Positions 43,600-54,210 of a DNA stretch of 64,000 nucleotides are shown here, one piece after another. Both the position numbers and the translations under genes were made by a program. The notes under the pieces are model-generated. The model saw nothing but the letters and a program-made list of their open reading frames with translations. It had not been told where the DNA came from and searched no databases. The stretch covers positions 186,001-250,000 of the forward strand of contig NZ_CP087196.1 in the NCBI RefSeq assembly GCF_024749285.1, written 5' to 3'. The stretch's first letter is position 1. Each line of letters opens with the position of its first letter. This DNA comes from Pseudomonas sp. B21-015 (lineage in GTDB: Bacteria; Pseudomonadota; Gammaproteobacteria; Pseudomonadales; Pseudomonadaceae).

Positions 43600-43968
43600 A
43601 TGAGTGATGAACAGCAGTTGCTCCCCACCCCGAGCCCCGAGGCTCGCCAGTGGGCGATGTTTTGTCACCTCTCGGCGTTTCTCGGAGTCTGGTTTCCGCT
43701 CGGTCACCTGATCGGGCCGCTGATACTCTGGCAGTGGAAGCGTGAAACCGATCCGTTCATTGACGCCCAGGGCAAAGAAGCGCTGAACTTTCAGATCACC
43801 GTGGCGCTGGTCTCGGGCATCTGTTACCTGCTGATGCTGGTGTTGATCGGCTTTGTGCTGCTGCCGTTGGTGCTGATCGGGGCGATGGTGCTGTGCATCA
43901 TTGCCGGGCTCAAGGCCAATGACGGGGTGCCTTACCGCTATCCCTTCACCTGGCGGTTGGTGACATAA
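43600..43968 (+). CDS. DUF4870 membrane protein
   Basis: The 122-residue protein has the DUF4870 pattern (ARQWAMFCHLSAFLGVWFPL, KRETDPFIDAQGKEALNFQI) and about three membrane helices. GGAGAG precedes the ATG. Function unknown. Order rph-DUF4870-crc matches other Pseudomonas. Confidence 0.92.
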   Translation: MSDEQQLLPTPSPEARQWAMFCHLSAFLGVWFPLGHLIGPLILWQWKRETDPFIDAQGKEALNFQITVALVSGICYLLMLVLIGFVLLPLVLIGAMVLCIIAGLKANDGVPYRYPFTWRLVT

Positions 43969-43981
43969 ATACACTGCTGAT

Positions 43982-44017
43982 CCCCTGTGGGAGCGGGCTT
44001 GCTCGCTCCCACAGGGG
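43982..44017. repeat. Compact palindromic REP-like element
   Basis: CCCCTGTGGGAGCG and CGCTCCCACAGGGG are 14-bp perfect arms around gggcttgct: two REPs fused into one hairpin. Confidence 0.85.
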
Positions 44018-44030
44018 ATCAGCGCGCACA

Positions 44031-44059
44031 AAAAAGCCGACAGCGATGTCGGCTTTTTT
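44031..44059. terminator. Bidirectional terminator between the DUF4870 gene and crc
   Basis: AAAAAGCCGAC and GTCGGCTTTTTT form a stem around agcgat, with A- and T-tracts on both sides, so it can stop transcription from either direction. Confidence 0.88.
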
Positions 44060-44077
44060 GCATCTGCGAAAAGACGC

Positions 44078-44857
44078 TTAGATCGTCAGCGTCCAGTCGT
44101 AGTCCACGATCAGCGGCGCATGCTGCGAGAACCGTGGCTGACGCGGCAGGCGCGCACTGCGTACGAAGCGGCGCAGGCCCGGGGTCAGCAACTGGTAGTC
44201 GAAGCGCCAGCCCAGGTTGAGCATCTCGGCCTGTTCGTTGTCCGGCCACCAGCTGTACTGGTCGCCTTCACGGCTGACTTCCCGCAGGGCATCGACGTAA
44301 CCCATGTTGCCGACAATCTCGTCCATCCAGGCACGCTCAGGCGCCAGGAAGCCCGGGGATTGCTGGCTGTCGCGCCAGTTCTTGATATCCAGCTTCTGTT
44401 GCGCCACGTACAGCGAGCCACAATAAATGTACTCGCGACGTTTGCGCCGCTGTTTATCCAGATAACGGGCGAAGTCGTCCATTAGCTTGAACTTCTGGTT
44501 CAAGTCTTCATCGCCGTTCTGCCCCGAAGGGAGCAGCAAGGTCGCGATGCTGACCTTGTCGAAATCGGCTTGCAGGTAACGCCCGTAGCGGTCGGCCGTC
44601 TCGAAGCCAAGACCGCTGATGACAGCCTTCGGTTGCAACCGCGAGTACAAAGCCACGCCACCTTGGGCGGGAACTTCGGCTTCGCAGGCATAAAGGAAGT
44701 AGCCATCCAGTTGGAAGGCTGGATCGTCCAGTTCAAAGGCGGAGGCACGGGTGTCCTGCAGGCAGATGACGTCGGCATTCTGTGCTTGCAGCCAACTGAG
44801 CAAACCACGCTCGACTGCAGCCTGAATACCATTGACGTTCACACTGATGATCCGCAT
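44078..44857 (-). CDS. crc: Catabolite repression control protein Crc
   Basis: The 259-residue protein has the exonuclease-III (EEP) fold but altered catalytic motifs: QDTRAS instead of QETK, CGSLYVAQQ in place of GDxN, and SQHAPL in place of SDHAP. This is as known for Pseudomonas Crc, which acts with Hfq in repressing translation of catabolic mRNAs and is not a nuclease. Length and location next to pyrE agree. Confidence 0.95.
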   Translation of the reverse strand: MRIISVNVNGIQAAVERGLLSWLQAQNADVICLQDTRASAFELDDPAFQLDGYFLYACEAEVPAQGGVALYSRLQPKAVISGLGFETADRYGRYLQADFDKVSIATLLLPSGQNGDEDLNQKFKLMDDFARYLDKQRRKRREYIYCGSLYVAQQKLDIKNWRDSQQSPGFLAPERAWMDEIVGNMGYVDALREVSREGDQYSWWPDNEQAEMLNLGWRFDYQLLTPGLRRFVRSARLPRQPRFSQHAPLIVDYDWTLTI

Positions 44858-44883
44858 AAGTGGCCCCAAAAATCGCGTGCGGG

Positions 44884-44889
44884 TATGAT
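44884..44889 (+). promoter_or_regulatory. Candidate -10 element for pyrE
   Basis: TATGAT lies 50 bp before the pyrE ATG in the crc-pyrE divergent region. GGGG at about 8 bases before the ATG may be the ribosome site. Confidence 0.45.
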
Positions 44890-44939
44890 ACACGGCGTCT
44901 ACCTAATTAGCTAAATCCGTGGTATTTGGGGTTTTTTTC

Positions 44940-45584
44940 ATGCAAGCGTATCAGCGCGACTTCATTCGTTTTGCCATTGATCGTGGCGTTTTGCGCTTCG
45001 GTGAGTTCACCCTGAAGTCCGGACGCACCAGTCCTTACTTCTTCAATGCCGGCCTGTTCAACTCGGGTTCCGCCCTGGCGCAGCTGGGGCGTTTCTATGC
45101 GGCAGCCATCGTCGAGAGCGGTATTTCGTTCGACGTGCTGTTCGGCCCGGCCTACAAAGGCATCCCGCTGGCGGCGACCACTGCGGTGGCGCTGGCCGAA
45201 CATCATGGCCGTGATTTGCCATGGTGCTTCAACCGCAAGGAAGCCAAGGCCCATGGCGAAGGCGGCAGCCTGGTCGGCGCGCCATTGACCGGCGACGTGC
45301 TGATCATCGACGACGTGATCACCGCAGGCACCGCCATCCGTGAAGTGATGCAGATCATCGCTTCCCAGGACGGCGCCAAGGCCAAGGGCGTGCTGATCGC
45401 CCTGAACCGTCAGGAGCGTGGCAACGGCGAATTGTCGGCCATCCAGGAAGTGGAGCGCGATTTCGGTATTCCGGTGATCAGCATTGTTTCGCTGAACCAG
45501 GTGCTCGAGTTCCTGGCGGATGATCCGCAGCTCAAGCAGCATTTGCCGGCGGTTGAAGCCTATCGCGCCCAGTTCGGCGTCTGA
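44940..45584 (+). CDS. pyrE: Orotate phosphoribosyltransferase
   Basis: The 214-residue enzyme starts [20 protein letters not shown] with [18 protein letters not shown] and the PRPP motif [16 protein letters not shown]. It converts orotate and PRPP to OMP in pyrimidine synthesis. ATG 44940 gives the family length. Confidence 0.96.
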   Translation: MQAYQRDFIRFAIDRGVLRFGEFTLKSGRTSPYFFNAGLFNSGSALAQLGRFYAAAIVESGISFDVLFGPAYKGIPLAATTAVALAEHHGRDLPWCFNRKEAKAHGEGGSLVGAPLTGDVLIIDDVITAGTAIREVMQIIASQDGAKAKGVLIALNRQERGNGELSAIQEVERDFGIPVISIVSLNQVLEFLADDPQLKQHLPAVEAYRAQFGV

Positions 45585-45613
45585 CCACAATTCCCCCTGT
45601 GGTATCGGGCTTG

Positions 45614-45708
45614 TGTGGCGAGGGAGCTTGCTCCCGCTGGGCTGCGTAGCAGACCCAAGGATTTTGTGAGTGCTGCGCACTCAAGCGGGAGCAAGCTCCC
45701 TCGCCACA
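45614..45708. repeat. REP inverted pair (GTGGCGAGGGAG class)
   Basis: TGTGGCGAGGGAGCTTGCTC with its inverse ending at 45708, 95 bp in all. It is the same class and length as the copy inside the outer-membrane gene at 1086-1180. Confidence 0.92.
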
Positions 45709-45740
45709 AAAGGTGAATTACCACAGGAATTGCATACAAA

Positions 45741-45778
45741 AAAAGACCCCGCTCAGCTTGGCTGAGCGGGGTCTTTTT
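45741..45778. terminator. Bidirectional terminator between pyrE and argB
   Basis: AAAAGACCCCGCTCAGC and GCTGAGCGGGGTCTTTTT form a long perfect stem with A/T tracts on both sides and a TTG loop. Confidence 0.93.
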
Positions 45779-45789
45779 GTTTGTGTTGC

Positions 45790-46695
<906 letters not shown>

Positions 46696-46720
46696 TCAGG
46701 GCTCCGGGTGCTTCAGAAGA

Positions 46721-48118
46721 TCAAAACGGTAATTGGAGATCAGGTGCAACGCGTTTCAGCTGGACGTGGAACACATCCTTGATGCGCTGCAATTCAGCCT
46801 CGTCATCGGCCTCGAAGCGCAGCACCAGCACCGGTGTGGTGTTGGAGGCGCGAACCAGGCCCCAGCCTTTGGCATAGTCGACTCGCACGCCGTCAATGGT
46901 GGTCAGGTCGGCGCCTTCACCCCACTGCGCGTCGTGCAGTGCATCAATGATGCTGAATTTGCTCTCTTCGGTCACATGGATATTGATCTCTGGCGTAGAA
47001 ATATCGTTCGGGAAGGTCGCGAACAGCTCTTCCGCGGTGGATTTTTCCTTGCTGAGGATCTCCAGCAGCCGCGCGGCGCTGTAGATACCGTCGTCGAAAC
47101 CGAACCAGCGTTCCTTGAAGAAGATGTGCCCGCTCATTTCACCGGCCAACAGGGCGCCGGATTGTTTCATTTTCTTTTTGATCAACGAGTGACCGGTTTT
47201 CCACATCAGCGGACGACCGCCGTATTCCTTGATCAGCGGGACCAGGCGGCGGGTGCATTTGACGTCGAAGATGATTTCCGCGTTCGGGTTGCGCGCCACG
47301 ACGTCGCGGGCGAACAGCATCAGCAGGCGATCAGGGAAGACGATGCTGCCGGTGTTGGTGACGACGCCTACGCGGTCGCCATCGCCGTCGAAGGCCAGGC
47401 CCAGGTCAGCGTTGGTTTCCTTGACCTTGGCGATCAGGTCCACGAGGTTTTCAGGCTTGCCCGGGTCCGGGTGGTGGTTCGGGAAGTTGCCGTCGACGTC
47501 GCAAAACAGCGGGATGACTTCGCAGTTCAGCGCTTCGATCAGTTGCGGGGCGATCACGCCGGCCGCGCCGTTACCGCAATCGACCACTACTTTCAGGCGG
47601 CGGGCGAGTTTGATGTCCTGGACGATTTCGGTGTTGTAGCGGTCGAGGATCTCGACCTTGGTGATGCTGCCCTTGCCGCTGCTCAGGTTGTTGGTCTTGA
47701 GGCGTTCGTGCAGGGCCTGGATCTGTTCGTTGGCCAGGGTGTCACCGGCAATGACGATCTTGAAGCCGTTGTAGTTCGAGGGGTTGTGGCTGCCGGTGAG
47801 CATCACGCCGGATTTGCCGGCCAGTACGTTGGCGGCGTAGTACAGCGCAGGCGTTGGCACCAGGCCCACATCGCTGACGTGGCAACCGCTGTCGGCCAGA
47901 CCCTGAATCAGTTGTTCCACCAGTTCCGGGCCGGACAGGCGACCGTCGCGGCCGACGGACACGTTGGGTTCGTCCTGGGCCAGGCTCTGGGAGCCGATGG
48001 CGCGACCAAGCCAATAAGCGGTTTCAGCGTTCAAGAATTCCGGGACGGTGCCGCGAATGTCGTAGGCACGGAAGATGCTGTCGGGGAACGTAGGTGCGAC
48101 TTGGGCTGGGGTGCTCAT
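46721..48118 (-). CDS. algC: Phosphomannomutase/phosphoglucomutase AlgC
   Basis: The 465-residue enzyme carries the active-site serine in GVMLTGSHNPSNYNG, the metal-binding LAFDGDGDRVG and the substrate loop AGEMSGHIFF. It makes mannose-1-P and glucose-1-P for alginate, LPS and rhamnolipid. The short form is present, with no N-terminal membrane extension. Confidence 0.95.
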   Translation of the reverse strand: MSTPAQVAPTFPDSIFRAYDIRGTVPEFLNAETAYWLGRAIGSQSLAQDEPNVSVGRDGRLSGPELVEQLIQGLADSGCHVSDVGLVPTPALYYAANVLAGKSGVMLTGSHNPSNYNGFKIVIAGDTLANEQIQALHERLKTNNLSSGKGSITKVEILDRYNTEIVQDIKLARRLKVVVDCGNGAAGVIAPQLIEALNCEVIPLFCDVDGNFPNHHPDPGKPENLVDLIAKVKETNADLGLAFDGDGDRVGVVTNTGSIVFPDRLLMLFARDVVARNPNAEIIFDVKCTRRLVPLIKEYGGRPLMWKTGHSLIKKKMKQSGALLAGEMSGHIFFKERWFGFDDGIYSAARLLEILSKEKSTAEELFATFPNDISTPEINIHVTEESKFSIIDALHDAQWGEGADLTTIDGVRVDYAKGWGLVRASNTTPVLVLRFEADDEAELQRIKDVFHVQLKRVAPDLQLPF

Positions 48119-48377
48119 TTCTGGAAATGCTCCATCTCTAAAGTGGCTGGACAAACCGGCGAAAAACTCGCGGGCTGGCTCAAACTGAAGGGTATGACGG
48201 CGTTTTCGGCAGAGAGTTCGTGGTGTGCAAAGGCCATGTCACCGGTGTTCGCGAGTGAATGGCCGGTCAATGCCTTGATTTTGGGCGGTAAACCTTTCAG
48301 GTGAGGTCTGCGCAATTTTTTCGTCCTTGAATACAAAATGCAGGATTCGGGCCGGGCAGGGTGCCCGGCCTTTGTGA
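48119..48377. other. Intergenic region between dut and algC
   Basis: The 259-bp spacer contains a dut-distal hairpin (48350-48370: GGCCGGGCA/TGCCCGGCC) and presumably the algC promoter. No convincing gene was seen. Confidence 0.5.
48350..48370 (-). terminator. Hairpin downstream of dut
   Basis: GGCCGGGCA-3 bases-TGCCCGGCC, a perfect 9-bp stem shortly after the dut stop; the U-tract is poor. Confidence 0.5.
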
Positions 48378-48833
48378 TCAGTGGCTGCCGGAGTGGCCGA
48401 AACCGCCGGTGCCGCGCTGGGTTTCGACGAACTCTTCGACCATTTCGAAGTGCGCTTGAACCACCGGCACCAGAACCAGCTGGGCAAGACGCTCGCCAAC
48501 GACGATGTTGAAGTCGGCCTGGCCACGGTTCCAGCACGACACCATCAGCGGGCCCTGGTAATCGGAGTCGATCAGGCCAACCAGGTTGCCCAGCACGATG
48601 CCGTGCTTATGGCCCAGGCCTGAGCGCGGAAGAATCAAGGCCGCCAGGCCCGGATCGCCGATGTACACCGACAGGCCAGTAGGGATCAGCAGGGTTTCGC
48701 CCGGCTTGATGACGGTATCTTTTTCCAGCATGGCGCGCAGGTCGAGGCCGGCGGAGCCTGGCGTGGCGTACTGCGGCAGCGGGAATTCGGTGCCGATGCG
48801 TGGGTCGAGGATCTTGGCTTGCAAAGCGTGCAT
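48378..48833 (-). CDS. dut: dUTP pyrophosphatase
   Basis: The 151-residue trimeric enzyme has [41 protein letters not shown] and the C-terminal [12 protein letters not shown] motif. It hydrolyses dUTP to dUMP. The start lies 5 bp after coaBC. Confidence 0.96.
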   Translation of the reverse strand: MHALQAKILDPRIGTEFPLPQYATPGSAGLDLRAMLEKDTVIKPGETLLIPTGLSVYIGDPGLAALILPRSGLGHKHGIVLGNLVGLIDSDYQGPLMVSCWNRGQADFNIVVGERLAQLVLVPVVQAHFEMVEEFVETQRGTGGFGHSGSH

Positions 48834-48838
48834 GTAAA

Positions 48839-50047
48839 TTAAACCTGGTTCAGACGTTCGGCGATAAAAGTGATCAGCTGGCGGGCAATCTTGCCCTTGC
48901 TGGTCTGGGCAAAAACAGTGGCGTGCAGCTCCCGATCAATCACGCTGCAGGCGTTTTCTTCGCTGTTGAAGCCAATACTCGGGTTGGCGACGTCGTTGGC
49001 GACGATCAGATCGAGATTCTTGTCTTTCAACTTGCGTGCAGCGTAGTCGAGCAAGTGTTCGGTTTCGGCGGCGAAACCGACACTGAACGGACGGTCGGGA
49101 CGGGTGGCGATGGTGGCCAGGATGTCTGGGTTGCGCACCATCTGTAGTAACAAGCCGTCGCCGCTCGTAGGGTCTTTCTTGAGTTTCTGTGGGGCGACGA
49201 CCTCCGGGCGGTAGTCCGCGACTGCCGCAGAGGCGATGAACAGGTCGCAGGGGATCGCGGCTTCACAGGCTGCGAGCATGTCGCGGGCGCTGACTACGTC
49301 GATGCGCGTGACGCGATCCGGGGTCGGCAGGTGCACCGGGCCTGTGATCAGGGTCACGCGGGCGCCGGCTTCTACCGCGGCTTCGGCCAGGGCGAAGCCC
49401 ATTTTCCCGGAGCTGTGGTTGGTGATGTAGCGCACCGGGTCGATGTTTTCCTGGGTCGGCCCCGCGGTGATCAGCACGTGCTTGCCAGTCAGTGCCTGAC
49501 GCTGGAAGCAGTCTGCCGCGCACTGGGCGAGGTCGGTGGCTTCGAGCATGCGGCCCATGCCGACGTCGCCACAGGCCTGGCTGCCGGAGGCCGGGCCGAA
49601 GACTTTGAGGTCGCGGCTTTCGAGGGTTCGCAGGTTCGCCTGGGTCGCCGGGTCGCGCCACATGGCCTGATTCATCGCCGGTGCAACGGCAACGACCGCG
49701 TCGGTGGCTAGCACCAGCGTGGTCAGCAGGTCGTCGGCAATGCCTTGGGCCAGGCGGGCAATCAGGTCCGCGGTGGCGGGGGCGATCAGCACCAGGTCGG
49801 CCCATTTGGCCAGTTCGATGTGGCCCATGGCGGCTTCGGCCGCCGGGTCCAGCAGGTCCAGATGGACCGGGTGCCCGGACAGCGCCTGCATGGTCAGCGG
49901 GGTAATGAATTCGCTCCCGCCACGGGTCATGACCACGCGCACTTCGGCGCCCTGGTCGATCAGGCGGCGAACCAGATCGGCGCTCTTGTAGGCAGCAATG
50001 CCGCCGCCGACGCCCAGAACGATGCGTTTCCGATACAGCCGCTGCAT
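48839..50047 (-). CDS. coaBC: Bifunctional phosphopantothenoylcysteine decarboxylase/synthetase
   Basis: The 402-residue protein has the flavoprotein CoaC half ([29 protein letters not shown]) and CoaB half ([33 protein letters not shown]). It performs two steps of coenzyme A synthesis. ATG 50047 is used; the upstream ATG 50116 lacks family sequence. Confidence 0.96.
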   Translation of the reverse strand: MQRLYRKRIVLGVGGGIAAYKSADLVRRLIDQGAEVRVVMTRGGSEFITPLTMQALSGHPVHLDLLDPAAEAAMGHIELAKWADLVLIAPATADLIARLAQGIADDLLTTLVLATDAVVAVAPAMNQAMWRDPATQANLRTLESRDLKVFGPASGSQACGDVGMGRMLEATDLAQCAADCFQRQALTGKHVLITAGPTQENIDPVRYITNHSSGKMGFALAEAAVEAGARVTLITGPVHLPTPDRVTRIDVVSARDMLAACEAAIPCDLFIASAAVADYRPEVVAPQKLKKDPTSGDGLLLQMVRNPDILATIATRPDRPFSVGFAAETEHLLDYAARKLKDKNLDLIVANDVANPSIGFNSEENACSVIDRELHATVFAQTSKGKIARQLITFIAERLNQV

Positions 50048-50182
50048 AGGTCTGCCTTTCATTTCGTTGATGACTGCGTTGCGATACCCCCTCCCCAGGG
50101 GTGAAATCGCCCGCAAAAAAGATGGGCTACGATATCACAGCGACCGCTATGGAACAGCGGCGCCCACAGACATGGAGGTGTT

Positions 50183-50857
50183 ATGAGCATTCGCGATTGG
50201 CCGGCGGCGGAACGGCCGCGGGAGAGGTTGCTTGAGTTTGGCTCGGGGAGTCTTTCGGACGCAGAGCTGCTGGCTATTTTTTTAAGAACCGGCGTATCGG
50301 GTAAAAGCGCGGTGGATCTGGCGCGACACCTGTTGAATCAGTTTGGCAGTTTGCGCGCACTACTTGAGGCCGATCAGGCGGCGTTCAGCAGGCAGCTGGG
50401 TCTCGGGCCGGCAAAATTCGCTCAGTTGCAAGCGGCCCAGGAAATGGGCCGGCGGCATTTGGCCGAACGTGCGCGCCAGAAATCGGCGCTGGAAAATCCG
50501 CAGGCGGTTCGTGATTACCTGAAATCGATGTTGCGCCACGAGCCTCACGAGGTGTTCGGCTGTCTGTTTCTGGATTCCAGGCATCAAGTACTGACCTTTG
50601 AAGTGCTGTTTCGCGGCTCCATCGACAGCACCAGTGTTTATCCGAGGCAAGTGGTTAAGCGCGCCTTGGTCCACAACGCCGCAGCGTTGATCCTCTGCCA
50701 CAACCATCCGTCGGGTAACACCAACCCCAGCCAGGCCGACCGCACGCTGACCAAGCGCCTGCAAGAGGCGCTGGACCTGATTGATGTGCGGGTACTCGAC
50801 CATTTCATCGTCGGCGACGGCGATCCGCTGTCGATGGCTGAGTATGGGTGGATGTGA
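50183..50857 (+). CDS. radC: DNA repair protein RadC (JAB/MPN)
   Basis: The 224-residue protein has an N-terminal helix-hairpin-helix ([20 protein letters not shown]) and the JAMM metal motif [14 protein letters not shown] with an upstream Glu. It lies divergent from coaBC as in other Pseudomonas. Its exact role in repair is not settled. Confidence 0.93.
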   Translation: MSIRDWPAAERPRERLLEFGSGSLSDAELLAIFLRTGVSGKSAVDLARHLLNQFGSLRALLEADQAAFSRQLGLGPAKFAQLQAAQEMGRRHLAERARQKSALENPQAVRDYLKSMLRHEPHEVFGCLFLDSRHQVLTFEVLFRGSIDSTSVYPRQVVKRALVHNAAALILCHNHPSGNTNPSQADRTLTKRLQEALDLIDVRVLDHFIVGDGDPLSMAEYGWM

Positions 50858-50885
50858 GCGAGGGATGCGGAACCAAGTGAGTCCA

Positions 50886-50975
50886 TGTGGGAGCGAGTCT
50901 GCTCGCGATGGCGTTGTGTCAGTCAACCTGTTCAGTGACTGAAGGGACGCTATCGCGAGCAGGCTCGCTCCCACA
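50886..50975. repeat. REP inverted pair
   Basis: TGTGGGAGCGAGTCTGCTCG at 50886 and its inverse ending at 50975, between converging genes. Confidence 0.9.
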
Positions 50976-50994
50976 GGTTTTGTGTCGACGCTGA

Positions 50995-52581
50995 TTACTT
51001 GAGGTTGACCTTGGAGTAGTCCTGGCGACCAAACGGGCTGACTGCATAACCCTCGACGTCTTTACGCGTCAGCGCAAAGGCGGTCGGGTGAGCCAGCGGC
51101 AGCCACAATGCCTGTTGCTGGATCTGTGTCTGGGCCTGTTCGTAGAGCTTGGTGCGTACGCCTTGCTCGTCGGTGGTCTTGCCGGCGCTGATCAGCTTGT
51201 CCAGATCCTGATTGCAGTAGCGGGCGAAGTTGGTGCCGGATTTGACCGCCGCGCAGGAAAACTGCGGCGTGAGGAAGTTGTCCGGGTCACCGTTGTCGCC
51301 GGACCAGCCCATGAACAGAAGGTCGTGCTCGCCGGCCTTGGCACGGCGAATCAGCTCACCCCATTCGATTACGCGGATCTCGGCCTGGATGCCGATTTCC
51401 GCCAGGTCGGCCTGCAGCAATTGTGCGCCGAGGCTCGGATTGGGGTTCAGCAGGCTGCCGGAAGGGCGGGTCCAGATGGTGGTCTGGAAACCATTCTTGA
51501 GCCCGGCCTTGGCCATCAATGCGCGGGCCTTTTCGACGTCATGCGGGTAGCCCGGCAAGCCTTTGGCGTAGCTCCAGGTATTGGGCGGGTACGGGCCGTT
51601 GGCGGCTTCGGCGGTGTCTTCGAACACAGCCTTGATGTAGTTGGCCTTGTCGAATGCGAGGTTGATCGCCTGGCGCACTTCAGGCTTGTCCAGCGGCGGA
51701 TGTTGGCTGTTGATGCCGACGAACGCGGTCATGAACGCGTCGGTCTTTTCCACTTTCAGGGCCGGCTCTTTCAATGCGGCTTGTACGTCCAGAGGCTTCG
51801 GCGACAGGGCGATCTGGCACTCGTTGCGGCGCAATTTCTGCAAGCGAACGTTGGCGTCCGGGGTGATGGCGAAGATCAGTGGGTCAACCGATGGCTTGCC
51901 TTGGAAGTAGTCGCGGTTGGCCTTGTAGCGAATCGAGGCGTCTTTCTGGAAGCGCGTGAAAATGAACGGCCCGCTGCCGATCGGCTGGCTGTTGAGCTTT
52001 TCCGGCGTGCCGGCCTTCATCAGTTGATCGGCGTATTCGGCCGAATAGATCGAGGCGAAACCCATGCTCAGGGTTGGCAGGAAAGTCGAGTCCGGGTGAT
52101 CGAGGGTGAAGCGGATGGTGAGCGGGTCCAGTGCGTCGATCTTCTTGATCAGCGCGGGTAACTGCATCGACTGGGCGTGCGGGAAGCCGCTCTGGGCGAC
52201 TTTGTGCCACGGGTTTGCCGGATCGAGCATGCGGTCGAAGCTGAACTTCACGTCTTCGGCGGTCAGGTCGCGCGTCGGGCTGAAGTATTCGGTGCGATGA
52301 AATTTCACCTGCGGGTGCAATTTGAAGACGTAGGTCAGGCCGTCGGGCGTGACTTCCCAACTGTCCGCGAGGCTGGGGACTACTTTGCCGCTGGCGGTGT
52401 CGAAGTCCACCAGGCGGTTCATCAGCACGTCGGCCGAGGCGTTGGTGGTGGTCAGCGAGTTGTATTGCACCACATCGAACCCTTCCGGGCTGGCCTCGGT
52501 GCAGACGCTCAGGGCGGCGGCATGGGCCAGGGGGCTCAGCAGAAGCGGGGCAAGCAGCAGCGGTAGGGCAGCGAGGCGCAT
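50995..52581 (-). CDS. Dipeptide ABC transporter substrate-binding protein (DppA-like)
   Basis: The 528-residue periplasmic protein has a Sec signal (LPLLLAPLLLSPLAHAAA) and the SBP_bac_5 fold (YVFKLHPQVKFH, TAEDVKFSFDRML, SQPIGSGPFIF). It binds peptides for import. No permease or ATPase is adjacent, so it probably serves the Dpp transporter encoded elsewhere, as with extra DppA proteins of P. aeruginosa. Confidence 0.9.
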   Translation of the reverse strand: MRLAALPLLLAPLLLSPLAHAAALSVCTEASPEGFDVVQYNSLTTTNASADVLMNRLVDFDTASGKVVPSLADSWEVTPDGLTYVFKLHPQVKFHRTEYFSPTRDLTAEDVKFSFDRMLDPANPWHKVAQSGFPHAQSMQLPALIKKIDALDPLTIRFTLDHPDSTFLPTLSMGFASIYSAEYADQLMKAGTPEKLNSQPIGSGPFIFTRFQKDASIRYKANRDYFQGKPSVDPLIFAITPDANVRLQKLRRNECQIALSPKPLDVQAALKEPALKVEKTDAFMTAFVGINSQHPPLDKPEVRQAINLAFDKANYIKAVFEDTAEAANGPYPPNTWSYAKGLPGYPHDVEKARALMAKAGLKNGFQTTIWTRPSGSLLNPNPSLGAQLLQADLAEIGIQAEIRVIEWGELIRRAKAGEHDLLFMGWSGDNGDPDNFLTPQFSCAAVKSGTNFARYCNQDLDKLISAGKTTDEQGVRTKLYEQAQTQIQQQALWLPLAHPTAFALTRKDVEGYAVSPFGRQDYSKVNLK

Positions 52582-53028
52582 GGTCGGATTCCTTTACAGA
52601 TCGAAGGCCCATCTGCAAGTGCAGTCTGGAAAAGGCCTACCCTAGTGGGCTCTTTTGCAAATGACTATCCCCTTTTTCATTTTGAGGGGAGTATGGGTGA
52701 TTGTTTTCGGTGAGTGACGGTTGAGAAAAACCCGGAATGGGCCCGTTGGCCGATTCTCGGCGACGAGCGGTCGTTATCGGGCACGGCCTTTGTCCAAGGC
52801 GTTCGGCGCCAAAAAAACAGGGTTTTTATCAACTCAATGCACACCGGTTGTTGTTGCTCTCTGGTCTTTCTGGTATAAAGCAGCGCTCTTTTCTAGGGGC
52901 CCGGTTCCTTCACTTGTAGGTGTAGCCGGTAAGACCTCTAAAGAAACGCGGCGCCTGGCGCCAAATGACTGAGAGATTAAGCGGCCAACCCATGCCGGGT
53001 TGGGCATGTGGTTTTAGAGGGCTGAGGC
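52582..53028 (+). other. 447-bp rpmB upstream region
   Basis: It contains the rpmB promoter (52851-52879) and a leader of about 140 bases with the hairpin CCAACCC/GGGTTGG (52985-53003). Open frames in it look random. Confidence 0.6.
52851..52879 (+). promoter_or_regulatory. Sigma-70 promoter for rpmB-rpmG
   Basis: TTGTTG (52851-52856), a 17-bp spacer, and TATAAA (52874-52879), a near-consensus promoter as expected for ribosomal-protein genes. Confidence 0.72.
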
Positions 53029-53262
53029 ATGTCGAGAGTATGTCAAGTTACCGGTAAGGGTCCGGTGACTGGGAATAACATTTCCCACGCAAACAACAAA
53101 ACCCGTCGTCGTTTCCTGCCGAACCTGCAGCATCACCGCTTCTGGGTTGAAGAAGAGAAACGTTTCGTGCGTCTGCGCGTATCTGCCAAAGGCATGCGTA
53201 TCATCGACAAGCGTGGCATCACTGTCGTGCTGGCCGAAATTCGCAAAGCTGGCAAGATCTAA
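53029..53262 (+). CDS. rpmB: Ribosomal protein bL28
   Basis: The 77-residue protein ([38 protein letters not shown]) matches bL28. It starts at ATG 53029 after GGGCTGAGGC. First gene of the rpmB-rpmG operon. Confidence 0.97.
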   Translation: MSRVCQVTGKGPVTGNNISHANNKTRRRFLPNLQHHRFWVEEEKRFVRLRVSAKGMRIIDKRGITVVLAEIRKAGKI

Positions 53263-53273
53263 GGGAGCTAATC

Positions 53274-53429
53274 ATGCGTGAATTGATTCGTTTGATTTCG
53301 AGCGCCGGTACTGGTCACTTCTACACTACCGACAAGAACAAGCGCACTACTCCGGACAAAATCGAGATCAAGAAATTTGATCCGGTTGTTCGTAAGCACG
53401 TGATCTACAAAGAAGGCAAAATCAAGTAA
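53274..53429 (+). CDS. rpmG: Ribosomal protein bL33
   Basis: A short 51-residue gene: [20 protein letters not shown], then [20 protein letters not shown] and a basic end KEGKIK. Matches bL33 of the Cys-free type. AAGGGAG precedes the ATG by 6 bases. It lies 11 bp after rpmB. Confidence 0.97.
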   Translation: MRELIRLISSAGTGHFYTTDKNKRTTPDKIEIKKFDPVVRKHVIYKEGKIK

Positions 53430-53450
53430 TTGATTTTTCCCTCTTACGAA

Positions 53451-53483
53451 AAAGGCCCGTATCGCGAGATACGGGCCTTTTTT
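53451..53483 (+). terminator. Rho-independent terminator of rpmB-rpmG
   Basis: AAAGGCCCGTATC and GATACGGGCCTTTTTT form a perfect 13-bp stem with GCGA loop and a T-tract. Confidence 0.95.
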
Positions 53484-53520
53484 GTTGCCTGTGGATTTTG
53501 TGTTGTCTGTCAGGGCCCCA

Positions 53521-53592
53521 TCGCGGGCAAGCCCGCTCCCACAGGTATTGTGATCGACACAGATCCCTGTGGGAGCGTGGCTTGCCCGCGAT
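53521..53592. repeat. REP inverted pair
   Basis: TCGCGGGCAAGCCCGCTCCC at 53521 and its inverse with a one-base change (GAGCGTGGCTTGCCCGCG) ending at 53592. Confidence 0.88.
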
Positions 53593-53618
53593 GAGGTCGG
53601 CCCAAACAGCACAAATCT

Positions 53619-53981
53619 TCAGACCTTCTGTTCAAACACCACATAAATCTTGCGGCACGGCTCCAGCACCTCCCAAGTGCCCCTGAAACCGGCCGGAATC
53701 ACGAAGCGATCGCCCACGCGAAGGGTCTTGGCGTTGCCGTCGTTGTCGCGCAGTACTGAAACCCCCTGCACGATTTCGCAGTACTCGTGTTCGGTGTAGT
53801 TCACCCGCCATTGGCCGACTTCGCCTTCCCAAACACCTGCACTCATCTGGCCGCACGGGCTGTTGTAGTGGTTGTACACCGCTTGCTCGGGATCGCCCTT
53901 GAGGATTTTTGCCGGGTCTGGCCGATAGCGATCGGGCTGGGTGGTGGCTTGGCTGAAATCGACGATATCCTGAATGCTCAT
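53619..53981 (-). CDS. Small cupin-domain protein
   Basis: The 120-residue protein is a single cupin (YTEHEYCEIVQGVSVL and RVGDRFVIPAGFRGTWEV, the two cupin motifs). It resembles the EutQ/ureidoglycine-type group next to the kauB aldehyde dehydrogenase in Pseudomonas. The reaction is not known. ATG 53981 is preferred over upstream frames. Confidence 0.85.
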   Translation of the reverse strand: MSIQDIVDFSQATTQPDRYRPDPAKILKGDPEQAVYNHYNSPCGQMSAGVWEGEVGQWRVNYTEHEYCEIVQGVSVLRDNDGNAKTLRVGDRFVIPAGFRGTWEVLEPCRKIYVVFEQKV

Positions 53982-54210
53982 GCGGGTATTCCCCCGTGAT
54001 TGCGGCCTGGAAAATTGAAAGTCTATGTTTATTAAAATGAACATCGTAAGGCCGTTTACCGGCCTTTTGTCAAATATATTGAAACTTCACCTGCCGCTGG
54101 TTTAGGGTAACGGTTGCCTTGAGCCGAAAAGCAGGCTGGCCGGGCAGAATTCCTGACAGCGCCCGCGAAGACCGCGGGGCGCTCGTATTCAATAAGAGGA
54201 GGACACTCGT

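Noticed and set aside
46733..48304. A 523-residue open frame opposite algC
   Set aside because: AlgC is complete on the minus strand; this is a shadow frame.
52721..52972. Small genes upstream of rpmB
   Set aside because: They cross the rpmB promoter and leader, with no family resemblance.
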